64,000 nucleotides of DNA, from positions 1 through 64,000 of the forward strand of contig JARROA010000011.1 in assembly GCA_037384425.1 (NCBI GenBank), given 5' to 3'. The notes below the pieces were generated by a model. That model was not told the DNA's origin. It did no database searches and saw only the letters and a list, made by a program, of their open reading frames with translations. This DNA is from Thiodiazotropha sp037384425. Lineage in GTDB: Bacteria > Pseudomonadota > Gammaproteobacteria > Chromatiales > Chromatiaceae. A program made the position numbers and the translations under genes. Shown one piece after another: positions 8,741 to 17,922 of the stretch; positions within the stretch are counted from its first letter, which is position 1, and the number at the start of each line of letters is the position of its first letter.

Positions 8741-8878
8741 CCCAGGTAGAAACAGCTGGGAGTAGGCGCTTGTTCGCGCCAGAATGTGGGCATGATGTAT
8801 GTCGCTGAACGTCTCTAAACCCATCATGCGGGTAGGCGGTGATGAAGGCGGCTCACTTATTCAACTCAATCCGACACC

Positions 8879-9568
8879 ATGAGCAAAATACTGTTGATCG
8901 ACGACGACGTCGCGCTCTGCGAACTGTTGACCGAGTACCTCGCGGGCGAGGGCTTCTCGGTCGACAGCGCCCACAGCGGTTCGGAAGGTGTGGCCCGGGC
9001 CTTGTCGGCGGAGTGGGATGCCGTGGTATTGGATGTCATGCTGCCGGGCATGAACGGTTTCGATGTGCTGAAACAGCTGCAGGCGCAGGGCGTGGGGCCG
9101 GTATTGATGCTCACCGCGCGCGGCGAGGACACCGATACGGTGCTCGGGCTCGAGCTGGGGGCCGACGACTATGTGGCCAAGCCCTGCAGCCCCCGGGTAC
9201 TGGTCGCCCGCTTGCGCAATCTGCTGCGTCGAAGAGGTGAGGAAGCGGCACCAGCCGCGACCACTCAGCGCCAGGTCGGCGATCTGAACCTGGATACGGC
9301 CAACCGCCGGGTCCTGGTCGGCGGGCGGGATGTCGAACTGACCGGCGCCGAATTCAATCTGCTGGTGCTGCTGCTGGAGCATGCCGGCGTCGTGGTATCG
9401 AAGGAGGTGCTGGCCAAACAGGGCTTGGGCCGCGCGCTGCAGGCCTACGATCGACGCATCGAGACCCACATGGCGCAGATTCGCAAAAAGCTCGGGCCCC
9501 AGGCGGACGGCTCACCCCGCATCAAGACCGTGCGTGGCGCGGGTTATCAATACCTGTTGAGCCAATGA
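8879..9568 (+). CDS. OmpR/CpxR-family response regulator
   Basis: A 229-residue regulator: receiver domain (1-120) with acidic pocket DDD at 8-10, phosphoacceptor Asp52 (VVLDVMLPG) and Lys101 (YVAKPCSP). A winged-helix DNA-binding domain (130-227) ends in IKTVRGAGYQYLL. It is closest in feel to CpxR. Its last codons overlap the kinase start (ATGA at 9565), so the two are translationally coupled. The gene probably controls the divergent PepSY and Spy-like genes through the phased repeats upstream. Confidence 0.95.
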   Translation: MSKILLIDDDVALCELLTEYLAGEGFSVDSAHSGSEGVARALSAEWDAVVLDVMLPGMNGFDVLKQLQAQGVGPVLMLTARGEDTDTVLGLELGADDYVAKPCSPRVLVARLRNLLRRRGEEAAPAATTQRQVGDLNLDTANRRVLVGGRDVELTGAEFNLLVLLLEHAGVVVSKEVLAKQGLGRALQAYDRRIETHMAQIRKKLGPQADGSPRIKTVRGAGYQYLLSQ

Positions 9569-10860
9569 GCCTGTTCCTGCGCATCTTCCTCACTTTCTGG
9601 CTGGCGATGCTGTTGCTGGCAGGCTCCTTCTTTCTGTTGCAGCGATTCTATGGTGGCGAGGTCGTCGAGCAGACCGAAGCCTTGCTCAAGGCAAGGGCCG
9701 AAGCCGCGGCGGTATTGTGGCAGGAGGGCGGGCTTACGGCCCTGCGCGGTTGGCTGTTCCGCCAACCCGACCACCGCCGTCTCGGACTGGTGAACGCGGC
9801 CGGGGAGTCGCAGTTGCGCAGGCCCTTGCCAAGACATTTGCAGGAGTGGCTGCCGCGGGAGATTACGCCCGGAGTCGTGCGCATCCGAGATCGCCACCTG
9901 ATGATCGCCGCCGAACTCCCGGGGGTGAATCCGCAGCGCTTCCTCGTTATCGAGCTCGATCCCGGCCGTCTGCGCGCCATGCCCTTCTGGGTGCGCGGTG
10001 TGATGACGATAGTGGTCATCGGTCTGGTCAGTCTGCTGTTGGCGAGGATGCTGACCCGTCAGGTGCGACCTCTGCGACTGGCGGCCCAGCGCATGGCCGA
10101 GGGGGACCTCAGCGGGCGGGTCGAACTCAAGGGCAAGGACGAGATCAGCGCTCTGGGCGCCGATTTCAACCTGATGGCGGAGCGGCTCAACGATCTGCTG
10201 CAGAGTCAGCGCCAGCTGGTGAGCGATGTCTCCCACGAATTGCGTTCGCCGCTGGCCCGTCTGCGGGTGGCGCTGGAACTGGCGGAGCGTGCCGGCGACC
10301 GCAAGAAGGCGCTGGGCCGGATCGAGAAGGAGGCCGACGAGCTGGAACGGTTGATCACCGAACTGCTTTCACTGGCGCGGCTGGAATCGGGGCAGTCGGG
10401 CCTGGAGCGTCAGCGTCTGCGACTGGACGAACTGCTCGCCAAGGTGGTGACCGACGCCGAGTTCGAAGCCGAGGCCGTGAATAAATCGGTACGCTACGAC
10501 GCCGTGCCACTGACTGTGGTCGGAGACGGGGTGTTGCTGCGTTCGGCGGTTGAGAACGTGGTTCGCAACGCCATACGTCATACACCTGAAGGGAGTGTGG
10601 TTGGGGTCTCGCTTGCAGAGGAGGAAGGGACCGGCCTGATCCGCGTGCGTGATGCCGGCTCCGGTGTTCCGGAGTCCCAGCTGGACCTGATGTTCGATCC
10701 CTTCACCCGCACCACCGAGGCGCGGGAGCGCGGCAGTGGCGGTTTCGGACTGGGTCTGGCCATCGCCCGTCGCGCCATGCAGATCCATGGTGGCGACGCT
10801 TCCGCCCGCAACCATCCCGAGGGTGGATTGGAGGTCAGCCTGAGGCTGCCGCTGCCCTAG
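9565..10860 (+). CDS. CpxA-like sensor histidine kinase
   Basis: A 431-residue membrane kinase. TM1 is at about 5-27, a periplasmic sensor of about 110 residues follows, TM2 is at about 142-162, then HAMP (163-215). The HisKA domain has the phospho-acceptor His224 in SDVSHELRSPL. The HATPase has an N box (VVRNAIRHTPEGS), G1 (RDAGSGVP) and G2 (GSGGFGLGLAIARR). It is the partner of the regulator just upstream. It ends 26 bp inside the convergent phnN gene. The sensor domain is short and I see no known ligand fold; envelope stress is the guess from the Spy-like target. Confidence 0.95.
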   Translation: MSLFLRIFLTFWLAMLLLAGSFFLLQRFYGGEVVEQTEALLKARAEAAAVLWQEGGLTALRGWLFRQPDHRRLGLVNAAGESQLRRPLPRHLQEWLPREITPGVVRIRDRHLMIAAELPGVNPQRFLVIELDPGRLRAMPFWVRGVMTIVVIGLVSLLLARMLTRQVRPLRLAAQRMAEGDLSGRVELKGKDEISALGADFNLMAERLNDLLQSQRQLVSDVSHELRSPLARLRVALELAERAGDRKKALGRIEKEADELERLITELLSLARLESGQSGLERQRLRLDELLAKVVTDAEFEAEAVNKSVRYDAVPLTVVGDGVLLRSAVENVVRNAIRHTPEGSVVGVSLAEEEGTGLIRVRDAGSGVPESQLDLMFDPFTRTTEARERGSGGFGLGLAIARRAMQIHGGDASARNHPEGGLEVSLRLPLP

Positions 10861-11434
10861 GCGATGTGCGTGCTTCAGAGCCGACGCCCATAATCATCTC
10901 CAGCAGTTGATTTCCTGCCACTTCCAATGGGCCGTCATTGCGGAGCCTGTAGAGTGACTGATCGGCCAGTTGGGCGTCGAGGGTCTCGGCGCGCTGCAGA
11001 CGTCTCTCGATATCTTCCGGCCCTTCGCGTCCCCGCTTGACCAGTCGCTCGAAGAGTTGGTCGTGGGAGACGCTGACCAGGATCGGCTGCAGGGTGGGAT
11101 AACGTCGGCGGGCGCTCTCCAGATAGTGGCGGGAGCCGTTGACCACCACCTGCCAGCCTGCGCTCAGGTCGTCATCGATCCGGCGGTCTATGCCGTACTC
11201 GAAACCGTGGCTGCGCCAATGCATGGCGAAGGCGCCTCGGGCCTGGCGTTCACGAAAGGCCTCGGGGGTGATGGCGATATGATTTTCGCCGTCCACGCCC
11301 GCAGGACGGGTGATGTAGCGCCTGGCCAGCAGCACCCTGGCATCGACGGGGAGATGGGCGCGCAGATAGTCGAGTAGGCTGTCCTTGCCGACGCCCGAGG
11401 CGCCCATGAGATAAAAGAGTTGTCCTGGTTGCAT
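10835..11434 (-). CDS. phnN: Ribose 1,5-bisphosphate phosphokinase (PhnN)
   Basis: A 199-residue guanylate-kinase-like enzyme with P-loop GASGVGKDS near the N-terminus and YITRPAGVDGENHIAIT, the PhnN version of the substrate loop. PhnN makes PRPP from ribose 1,5-bisphosphate and usually belongs to C-P lyase operons. Here it is alone: neighbours are a histidine kinase (convergent, 26-bp overlap) and an RND pump, with no other phn gene in the window. It may serve another source of ribose 1,5-bisphosphate, or the rest of the pathway is elsewhere. A GGAAAGGA ribosome site precedes the ATG. Confidence 0.88.
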   Translation of the reverse strand: MQPGQLFYLMGASGVGKDSLLDYLRAHLPVDARVLLARRYITRPAGVDGENHIAITPEAFRERQARGAFAMHWRSHGFEYGIDRRIDDDLSAGWQVVVNGSRHYLESARRRYPTLQPILVSVSHDQLFERLVKRGREGPEDIERRLQRAETLDAQLADQSLYRLRNDGPLEVAGNQLLEMIMGVGSEARTSPRAAAASG

Positions 11435-11626
11435 GATTTCCTTTCCAGACCCTGTGGTTATGCAATGGTTAGCGAACCGAAGGGGGTATCCTTTAGTGGC
11501 GATTATAGGCAGGGTGGTGACATGGTCGAGTTCATAGGTAACATTCGGATTGCGTAATTTCGCATTGCACTTCCTTGCATCCGCTCTACCCGTTCAAATA
11601 ATTTGTGCAACGCATGAGTTGACCCG

Positions 11627-11645
11627 GGGTGCGGAGGCCGCACCC
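11627..11645. terminator. GC-rich hairpin downstream of RND gene
   Basis: GGGTGCGG-AGG-CCGCACCC is a perfect 8-bp stem with a 3-base loop about 40 bases after the RND stop codon (minus strand). There is no T-run, so intrinsic termination is uncertain. The core resembles the family A repeat hairpin, and it may instead be a degenerate repeat. Confidence 0.4.
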
Positions 11646-11683
11646 AGTCACTCATTTGCGTTGTGTTGCATGCATTCGCTGAG

Positions 11684-14600
11684 TCACCGAGATTCGGGCT
11701 CCGGTGGCAGCTCGCCAGTGTCGCTTGCGGGCAGCTCGGGCGTCTCCTCATCGCTCTCGTCGTGCAGTCTGCCCAGCAGGTTGAAGTCGTCGAGTATGCA
11801 GTAGACGGCAGGCACCAGGAACAGGGCCACCAGGGTGGCCGCGGTGAGGCCGAAGGCGATGCTGGCGGCCAGCGGAATCAGGATCTGGGCCTGCAGGCTG
11901 CGTTCCAGCAGTAGCGGGGTGAGGCCGGCGATGGTGGTGATCGAGGTCAACAGGATGGGGCGGAAACGCTCCCGCGCCGCCTGTTTGGCGGCCATCTGCA
12001 CCGGGGTGCCGCGTAGGCGGGCGTCACGGATGAAGACCACCAGCAGGATGGAATCGTTGACCACCACACCGAACAGGGAGGCCATGCCGACGATACTCGG
12101 CATGGTCAGGTCGAGTCCGAGCGCCATATGCCCGAAGATGACGCCGATCAGCGCCGCCGGTATCACGATCATCACCGTGATAGGGGCGAGATAGCCCTTG
12201 AACTGCAGCGCCAGCAGCATGTAGACCCCGATCAGCCCCAGCAGCACGTTGCGCACGATAGACTTGCCGGTCTTGGCCGACTCGTTGCTCTCGCCCTGGA
12301 CATCGTATTCCAGGTTCGGGTAGCGCTGCAGCAGTTCGGGGATGAAACTGCCGTTGGCCAGTCGTAGCAACTCCTGGGCATTGATCAGGCTGCGGTCCAC
12401 ATCGCCCTGGATGGTGACCGCCCGCCGGCGATCGATGCGGTTGATGCGCGCCCAGCCCCTGACCTCTTCGATATCGGCGACCACCGACAGCGGTATCAAG
12501 GCCCCATTCGGCCCGGCGATCGTGAGATTGTAGAGATCCTCCGCGTTGAAGCGGTCCTCCGCCACCAGGCGGATGTCCACCTCATAGGTTTCGGGGCCGA
12601 CCGGAAACTCGTCCACCTTCATCCCCTGGTAGGCGGCACGCACCTGGTCGGAGACGTTTTTCGCATCCAGACCGAGCACCCCGGCCCCCGGCTTCAGATG
12701 CAGCCGGAACTCCCGTTTGCCGGGACGCAGGTCGTCACTCAGGTCGTTGACGCCGCGAAAACCGTTGAGCCAGGCCTGCAGTTCGCCGGAGGCCAGCTTG
12801 AGCTGGTGCAGGTCGTTGCCCAGCAAGCGCAGATCGATGGGGCGGCCGGCCGGGCCGAAGGCCGGCTCGGTGAACTTCACCGAGATCACGTCGCTCAGCT
12901 CGCCGGTCTCCTCGCGCCAGCGGTTGACCAGGTCGTCAAGCTTGGCCTCGCGCACCTCGGCGCTGAGCAGGTCGGCCACCACCCGGGCCACATGGGGGCC
13001 GCTCTCGTAGGCGTCCGGGTTCTGTCCATAGATGACGGTCACGTTCCGCACCAGGGCCTGGCCTTCGGGTTGCATGGGCGTGAAAGCGGCATTCGTGCGT
13101 TCGAGGGCGGCGGTGATCTTGTCCACGATCGCTTCGGTACGCGCCAGCGGCGTGCCCTGGGGCAGCAGCACCCTGGCCTCCAGCACGTCGCCGTCGAGAT
13201 CGGGAAAGCCGACGAACTTGAGCTTGCCGCCGACCGGCATGGCGATGGCGAAGATCAGCAGCATGAGCACGATGCCGAGGGTCATGTAGCGGTACTCGAT
13301 GGCGCGATCGAGCAGGGGACCGAAACGGTTCTGCCGTAGGTTGTCGAAATGGCGCTCGAAGACCTGGCGGAAGCGCGACGGCGACCTGCGCTTCATGTGC
13401 GACAGGGAGTGGCTGAGATGGTGGGGCAGGATCAGGAAGGCCTCCAGCAGGCTGACGCTGATGACCATGATCAACACGATCGGCATGATGCGCAGGATCT
13501 GGCCGATGTGGCCGGTGATGAAGGCCAGCGAGCCGAACACCAGCAGGGTGGTGGCGAAGGAGGAGGCGATACCGGGCAGCACCTGGTGCACGCCGGTGAT
13601 GGCGGCATGCAGCGGCTTGTCGCCCTTGGCCATGCGGGCGGCGATGTTCTCGGCGATGACGATGGCGTCGTCCATCAGCAGGCCGATGCCGATCAGCAGG
13701 CCGACCATGGAGATCATGTTGATGGTGACGCCGATCAGCGGCAGTACGAAGAGCGCGCCGAGGAAGGAGACCGGCAGGCCCATGGTGACCCAGAAGCTGT
13801 AGCGGAAACTGAAGAAGAGCCACAGCACCAGGAACACCGCGATCAGGCCCTGGGTGCCGTTGCGCACCAGCATGTCGAGGCGGTCCTTGACCACCGAGGC
13901 GCGGTCCTGGGTCAGGGTCAGGTGGACTCCCTCGGGAGCTTCGGCATTCTCGCGCTCCACGAAGCGCTCCACCCGGTCGAGCACCTTGAGGATGTCCTGC
14001 GAGCGGGTCTTGGCGATATTGAGCACCGCCGCCCGCTGGCCGTTGAAGGTGATCTTCTCCTCGTCGCGGTCGAAACGGTCGCTGATGCTGGCGATGTCCC
14101 CCAGGCGCAGGCTGGCGCCGCTGCTGCCGGAGATCACCACCAGATCGTAGAACTCATCGACCCGCTTGCGCTGATCGTCGAAGCGCAGCAGGATGTCCTC
14201 CTGCGAACCCTCCAGCCGGCCGGCGGGGGAGCTGACACTCTGGCGGCCGATGGCATTGGCGATGTCCTGGGCGGAGAGCCCGTACTGGCGCAGTCGCCAG
14301 CCTGGGATTTCGATACGGATCTGGTGTGCGGAGAAGCCGTCCACCGTGACCTCGGCGATCTTCTCCCGGGTCAGCAGGCGGGCCTTGAGCGCCTCCACGT
14401 AGGCCTTGAGGGAGACCGGGTCCTGGGGGCCGCTGACGGCGATGGAGATCACCGCGTCGGTGCGTTCCAGCTCCTCCACCACCGGCAGTTCGGTCTGCTC
14501 GGGAAAGTCGTCGATGGCGTCGACCTCCGATTTGATGTCGTCGAGGAAGCGGGTCATGTCGGCCCCCTCGAGCATCACCGCGGTGGCGGTGCCCACCCCC

Positions 14601-14851
14601 TCGCGGGCGTCGCAGCGCATCTCGTCCAGGCTGGTGATGCCCTCCAGGGCGTCTTCCAGCCGGCGGCAGATGGCGTCCTCCACCTCCTCGGCGGTGGCCC
14701 CCTTGTAGACCACCCGGACCTCGACCTTGTCGTTCTTGATCTCGGGCAGAGTCTCACGTTGCAGGCCGGGCAGGGCGGTGAGACCCAGGATCATGATCGC
14801 CGCCATCAGCAGGTTGGCGGCATTGGGATGGCGGGCGAACCAGTCGATCAC
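11684..14851 (-). CDS. RND efflux pump permease (HAE/AcrB-like), pump 1
   Basis: A 1055-residue inner-membrane pump with the duplicated RND layout: TM1 near residues 10-28, a large periplasmic loop, TM2-7 from about 335-560, a second loop, and TM8-12 at about 870-1020. TM4 keeps both proton-relay aspartates (GLLMDDAIVIAEN). The membrane fusion partner lies just upstream with an ATGA overlap, and a TetR regulator precedes it. The order tetR-MFP-RND with no outer-membrane gene suggests it uses the TolC encoded at 37 kb. The hydrophilic C-terminal tail is acidic (DESDEETPELP). The substrate is unknown. Confidence 0.93.
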   Translation of the reverse strand: MIDWFARHPNAANLLMAAIMILGLTALPGLQRETLPEIKNDKVEVRVVYKGATAEEVEDAICRRLEDALEGITSLDEMRCDAREGVGTATAVMLEGADMTRFLDDIKSEVDAIDDFPEQTELPVVEELERTDAVISIAVSGPQDPVSLKAYVEALKARLLTREKIAEVTVDGFSAHQIRIEIPGWRLRQYGLSAQDIANAIGRQSVSSPAGRLEGSQEDILLRFDDQRKRVDEFYDLVVISGSSGASLRLGDIASISDRFDRDEEKITFNGQRAAVLNIAKTRSQDILKVLDRVERFVERENAEAPEGVHLTLTQDRASVVKDRLDMLVRNGTQGLIAVFLVLWLFFSFRYSFWVTMGLPVSFLGALFVLPLIGVTINMISMVGLLIGIGLLMDDAIVIAENIAARMAKGDKPLHAAITGVHQVLPGIASSFATTLLVFGSLAFITGHIGQILRIMPIVLIMVISVSLLEAFLILPHHLSHSLSHMKRRSPSRFRQVFERHFDNLRQNRFGPLLDRAIEYRYMTLGIVLMLLIFAIAMPVGGKLKFVGFPDLDGDVLEARVLLPQGTPLARTEAIVDKITAALERTNAAFTPMQPEGQALVRNVTVIYGQNPDAYESGPHVARVVADLLSAEVREAKLDDLVNRWREETGELSDVISVKFTEPAFGPAGRPIDLRLLGNDLHQLKLASGELQAWLNGFRGVNDLSDDLRPGKREFRLHLKPGAGVLGLDAKNVSDQVRAAYQGMKVDEFPVGPETYEVDIRLVAEDRFNAEDLYNLTIAGPNGALIPLSVVADIEEVRGWARINRIDRRRAVTIQGDVDRSLINAQELLRLANGSFIPELLQRYPNLEYDVQGESNESAKTGKSIVRNVLLGLIGVYMLLALQFKGYLAPITVMIVIPAALIGVIFGHMALGLDLTMPSIVGMASLFGVVVNDSILLVVFIRDARLRGTPVQMAAKQAARERFRPILLTSITTIAGLTPLLLERSLQAQILIPLAASIAFGLTAATLVALFLVPAVYCILDDFNLLGRLHDESDEETPELPASDTGELPPEPESR

Positions 14852-16170
14852 AGCTCACCCCGGGCCGCGGCGGCGATCTCTGCTTCCAGGGTTTGGTCCG
14901 GCTGCGGTTTCAGTGGCATGCCGTCGACCGCCGGCACCAAATCGGAGACGACGACCCGGTCGCCGGCGGTAAGGCCGTTTTTCAGCACGCTGAGCGGTCC
15001 CTGATTGAACAGTACTTCCACCCTTCGGCGTTGCAGACGCTGCTCCTCATCCACCAGATAGAGCTGACCGTCACGCAACGCGGCACGCGGTACCACCAGC
15101 CGCTCCGGCTGCACCCGTCCGCGCAGCAGCACCTGCACGAACATGCCTTTGGAGAGGGGTGGGCGCACCCCGGGCTCGACCTTTTCGAACGGCTTGTCGA
15201 CCGCCACCACCACGCCCATGGTGCGGGTCTGGGGATCGACCGTGTCGCTGAAGCGTACGAACTCGGCCCGCCACTCGGCCTGGGTGGTGCCCATGTCCAG
15301 GCGTACCAGCGGATCGAGCTGGACCAGTTGGGGCAGGCTCTCGCCCATCAGGTCGGTGTCCGCATGGATGTCGTCGCGGCCGATGAAGAGACGGCGCAGG
15401 GTGCTGAGGGGGAACTGGGCCAACACCTCGACCCGGTCGACCGAATCGCCCTCCAGCAGGGACTGTCCCTTGCTGACGAACTGATCGGTCTCGATCTGCA
15501 TGTTGGCCACCCGCAGGTTGAAAGGGGCGACGATGCGGGTGTTCTCCAGGTCCCGCTCCGCCTGTGTCCGCTTCGCCTCCAGGACTTTCCGCTTGGTCGG
15601 GATCAGGGCCAGGGTGTTGTGGATGTTCTGTACCGCGTTGCGGTTGTTCAGCAGGGTACGCTCGGCATCGTCCAGATTGCTCTGTGAGGCGGTACCCTTG
15701 GTGGCCAGCTTGGAGATACGCGCGAACTCCCGCTCGGCGATCTTCAGGTTGCGCTGTTCGATCTCGAGGCTGGCCCTGGCGTTGGTCTGCTCCACGTCGA
15801 GTTCGGCCAGTTCCGCCTCGGCCTGGGCCAGGTTGAGTTGGTAGTCGACCGGATCGATGCGCAGCAGCAGGGTGCCGGCGGAGATGATCTCGCCGTCCCT
15901 CAAGCGCGGATGGAGCTCCACGATACGTCCCGACACCTCCGCCACCGCGGTCCAAAGCTGGGCCGGTTTGGCCGAGCCGTAGCCTTCGGCCACCGGTACC
16001 AGGTCGACCTGGCGGACTTCGAAAGTGCGTACGACCTTGGGCGCGGCCTGGGTCTCCATCTGTTGCGGCGACTTGCGGTTGCCGGCCATTACTATCAGCA
16101 CCAGCACGCCTAGCGCGAGGGGGGGCAGGATCAGCAACATGCGGCGGCGGGGGTGTTTCTCGAAGATCAT
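14848..16170 (-). CDS. RND periplasmic adaptor (membrane fusion protein), pump 1
   Basis: A 440-residue HlyD/AcrA-type adaptor. An N-terminal membrane anchor (residues 10-27, MLLILPPLALGVLVLIVMAG) is followed by a lipoyl half-motif, a long coiled-coil hairpin (about 105-200, rich in Glu/Arg/Gln), the second lipoyl half, and beta-barrel and membrane-proximal domains. It overlaps both the regulator upstream and the permease downstream by four bases. It links the inner-membrane pump to an outer-membrane channel. There is no lipobox cysteine, so it is anchored by the uncleaved helix. Confidence 0.92.
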   Translation of the reverse strand: MIFEKHPRRRMLLILPPLALGVLVLIVMAGNRKSPQQMETQAAPKVVRTFEVRQVDLVPVAEGYGSAKPAQLWTAVAEVSGRIVELHPRLRDGEIISAGTLLLRIDPVDYQLNLAQAEAELAELDVEQTNARASLEIEQRNLKIAEREFARISKLATKGTASQSNLDDAERTLLNNRNAVQNIHNTLALIPTKRKVLEAKRTQAERDLENTRIVAPFNLRVANMQIETDQFVSKGQSLLEGDSVDRVEVLAQFPLSTLRRLFIGRDDIHADTDLMGESLPQLVQLDPLVRLDMGTTQAEWRAEFVRFSDTVDPQTRTMGVVVAVDKPFEKVEPGVRPPLSKGMFVQVLLRGRVQPERLVVPRAALRDGQLYLVDEEQRLQRRRVEVLFNQGPLSVLKNGLTAGDRVVVSDLVPAVDGMPLKPQPDQTLEAEIAAAARGEL

Positions 16171-16844
16171 GGGATGACATCCTCGGCAAGGTGTGGGGCA
16201 TCGAGCAGCCAGCGGCAGTAACCGCTCAGGTGCCGTTTCAGTTGCTTGATATCGGCCCGGGTGTAGGCCGTTTTGCCCAGTCGTTTCAGCAGGGTCGTGC
16301 GGCCGATGCGGAAGATGACACCCTGACCCAACAGGGCATGTGCCATCAGCATCGCCGAATGGCTCTCTCGCGATTCTCCCCGATAGCAGGCGACCAGGGC
16401 AGTGAGGGTTTCATGCATCGGCTGCAGCAGTTTGCGGTAGAGAATGTCGTAGGCGTCGGTGGGACGGTGTTGCTCCCGGAAAATGATGCCGGGGGCGCTT
16501 TCACCGTGCTCGCCCGCAAGCAGCAGTTCGACAAATCCGCCCAGAAATTCACACAGCAGATCAGCACAAGCCTGCGCATCCGACGCTTCGAGAGCCTGGC
16601 GAATCTCCTCCAGCCGAGGGGCCATTTGCTTGTGGAACTGCTCCGCCAGATACTCCACGGTAGCCAGATAGAGGCCACGTTTGCCGCCGAAGTGGTAGGA
16701 GATGGCGGAGATATTGGCCTCAGCGGCCTCCACGATCTCCCGGGTGCTGACACCGTCGTAGTCCCGCTGACCGAAGGCGGTCACTGCCACCTGCAGCAGG
16801 CGCTCGCGGGTTTCGGGCAAAGGCGGGTGGTTTGAAACTGACAT
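16167..16844 (-). CDS. TetR-family transcriptional regulator of pump 1
   Basis: About 225 residues. The N-terminal helix-turn-helix (ERLLQVAVTAFGQRDYDG then EAAEANISAISYHFGGKR) is typical TetR, and the C-terminal part resembles the YbiH/CerR ligand domain. A start at 16844 (ATG) is preferred over a TTG at 16853; neither has a strong ribosome site. It is the first gene of the tetR-MFP-RND operon. A 24-bp near-palindrome at 16905-16928, 60-80 bases upstream of the start, is the probable operator, giving autoregulation of the whole unit. Confidence 0.9.
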   Translation of the reverse strand: MSVSNHPPLPETRERLLQVAVTAFGQRDYDGVSTREIVEAAEANISAISYHFGGKRGLYLATVEYLAEQFHKQMAPRLEEIRQALEASDAQACADLLCEFLGGFVELLLAGEHGESAPGIIFREQHRPTDAYDILYRKLLQPMHETLTALVACYRGESRESHSAMLMAHALLGQGVIFRIGRTTLLKRLGKTAYTRADIKQLKRHLSGYCRWLLDAPHLAEDVIP

Positions 16845-16904
16845 GCCGGGCAAGTCTCTCGATCGGGCGTTGATACCGGGTGGACAGGGTAGTGCAAGGA
16901 TGGG

Positions 16905-16928
16905 ATTCAGTCAAACGTTTGTTTGAAT
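16905..16928. promoter_or_regulatory. Candidate TetR operator (24-bp palindrome)
   Basis: ATTCAGTCAAAC and GTTTGTTTGAAT form inverted halves that match at 10 of 12 positions with no spacer. The site lies upstream of the tetR-like gene and is of the right size and symmetry for a TetR dimer site. No second copy was noticed in the window. Confidence 0.6.
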
Positions 16929-17003
16929 TGGTGGCGCGAGGCAGCGAATGGGTGTCGTCGATATCTATGTTGTGTTTCGAACGGCGCTCCTTTCCAGCCA
17001 TTT

Positions 17004-17060
17004 CGGTGGGGCAGGGCTCCACCTTATCCGAACCTGTAGGGTGGGGGCCCTGCCCCACCG
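17004..17060. repeat. Palindromic repeat, family B (full element)
   Basis: The inverted ends CGGTGGGGCAGGGC and GCCCTGCCCCACCG are perfect over 13-14 bases, with further partial pairing inside. Together with the family A element 37 bases downstream it fills the spacer between the tetR-like gene and the CBS gene. Family B elements also occur at 7010 (half), 47704 (degenerate) and 59168. Confidence 0.85.
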
Positions 17061-17097
17061 TACAGGTCGACTAGAAGATACGAGATTATCGGATATT

Positions 17098-17154
17098 CGG
17101 TGCGGCAAGCCGTACCCTACCTGAATCGAGGCGTAGGGTGCGGCTTGCCGCACC
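17098..17154. repeat. Nested palindromic repeat, family A (copy 2)
   Basis: Same architecture as the copy at 6897: arms of about 22 bp around a 12-bp spacer (CTGAATCGAGGC), differing in the left arm by one base (GCCGTACC for GCCGCACC). The spacer keeps ATCGAGGC, shared with copy 1. It is one of only two elements in 16845-17248; nothing else is recognised there. Confidence 0.88.
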
Positions 17155-17248
17155 ATCGTCCATGGAGTGCCTTGCCTGTATTGAGATCCATCAGCTCGAT
17201 TTCAGTCGAGCCAAAGTATCAGCGTGTCAGCCAAGAAGCTTGAAGTCC

Positions 17249-17755
17249 TCAATGCATGGTCTGATCCGCCAGCGCCATCATGTCGGGGATATGGGAGATC
17301 AGCATGCCGATGACCGCCAGCACCACGATCAGGGTGATGCCGCCGACCAGGTTAACCAACAGGTTCTTGCCCGCGCCCTGGTCCGCCAGGGCGTTGGCCA
17401 CATCCTGCAGGTTGATCAGACCCTGCAGACTGTCCCTGCGGTAGACCAGCAGTCGGCGGCAACGGTTGGTCCGCATCAGTTTGATGGCGTAGCTACAGGA
17501 GCTGTCGTGGGAGACAGAGATCAGATTGCGGGTACAGACTTCGCCCAGTTTCAGTGCGGCTGCATCCTTGCCTGCACCAACGACGCGCGTCAACAGGTCT
17601 CTCTCCGTGAACAGTCCTGCCACCCGATCGCCTTCGGTGACCACCAGCGAGCCCAGACCGTTCTCCGCCATATAGGCGGCGGCACGCTGCACATCGGTTT
17701 CCGCGGGCAGGGAGGCGACACTCTCCACCACCAGCTTGTCGATACGACAGGCCAT
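17249..17755 (-). CDS. CBS-domain-pair protein with C-terminal membrane helix
   Basis: A 168-residue protein: CBS1 (about 10-60, ending GLFTERDLLTRVVG), CBS2 (about 70-125, LQGLINLQDVANAL), then one hydrophobic helix (131-155). CBS pairs bind adenosyl ligands and act as energy sensors; the tail anchors this one in the membrane, a less usual arrangement. The start at 17755 follows GAGGATGAGATC. A longer open frame to 17917 has no family similarity upstream. It stands alone between repeat clusters, so no partner can be named. Confidence 0.85.
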   Translation of the reverse strand: MACRIDKLVVESVASLPAETDVQRAAAYMAENGLGSLVVTEGDRVAGLFTERDLLTRVVGAGKDAAALKLGEVCTRNLISVSHDSSCSYAIKLMRTNRCRRLLVYRRDSLQGLINLQDVANALADQGAGKNLLVNLVGGITLIVVLAVIGMLISHIPDMMALADQTMH

Positions 17756-17922
17756 GATCTCATCCTCGTTTGAATGAATGGGTTTAGTTGTTTCACCTCT
17801 GAAGTGCAATTTGCAAGCCAATAACCATTCGGAGCATCCCGTATGCGCTCCTCTGTCGCGATGGTCTCGATCCCGTTCTTCACAGCCGACCAGCAGAGCG
17901 CTGGAATGGAACATCACAGCAG

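Noticed and set aside
13349..15004. 551-codon plus-strand frame opposite RND pump 1
   Set aside because: Same kind of antisense shadow: His/Gln/Asp-rich, no motif, while the minus strand is a clear RND permease and adaptor.
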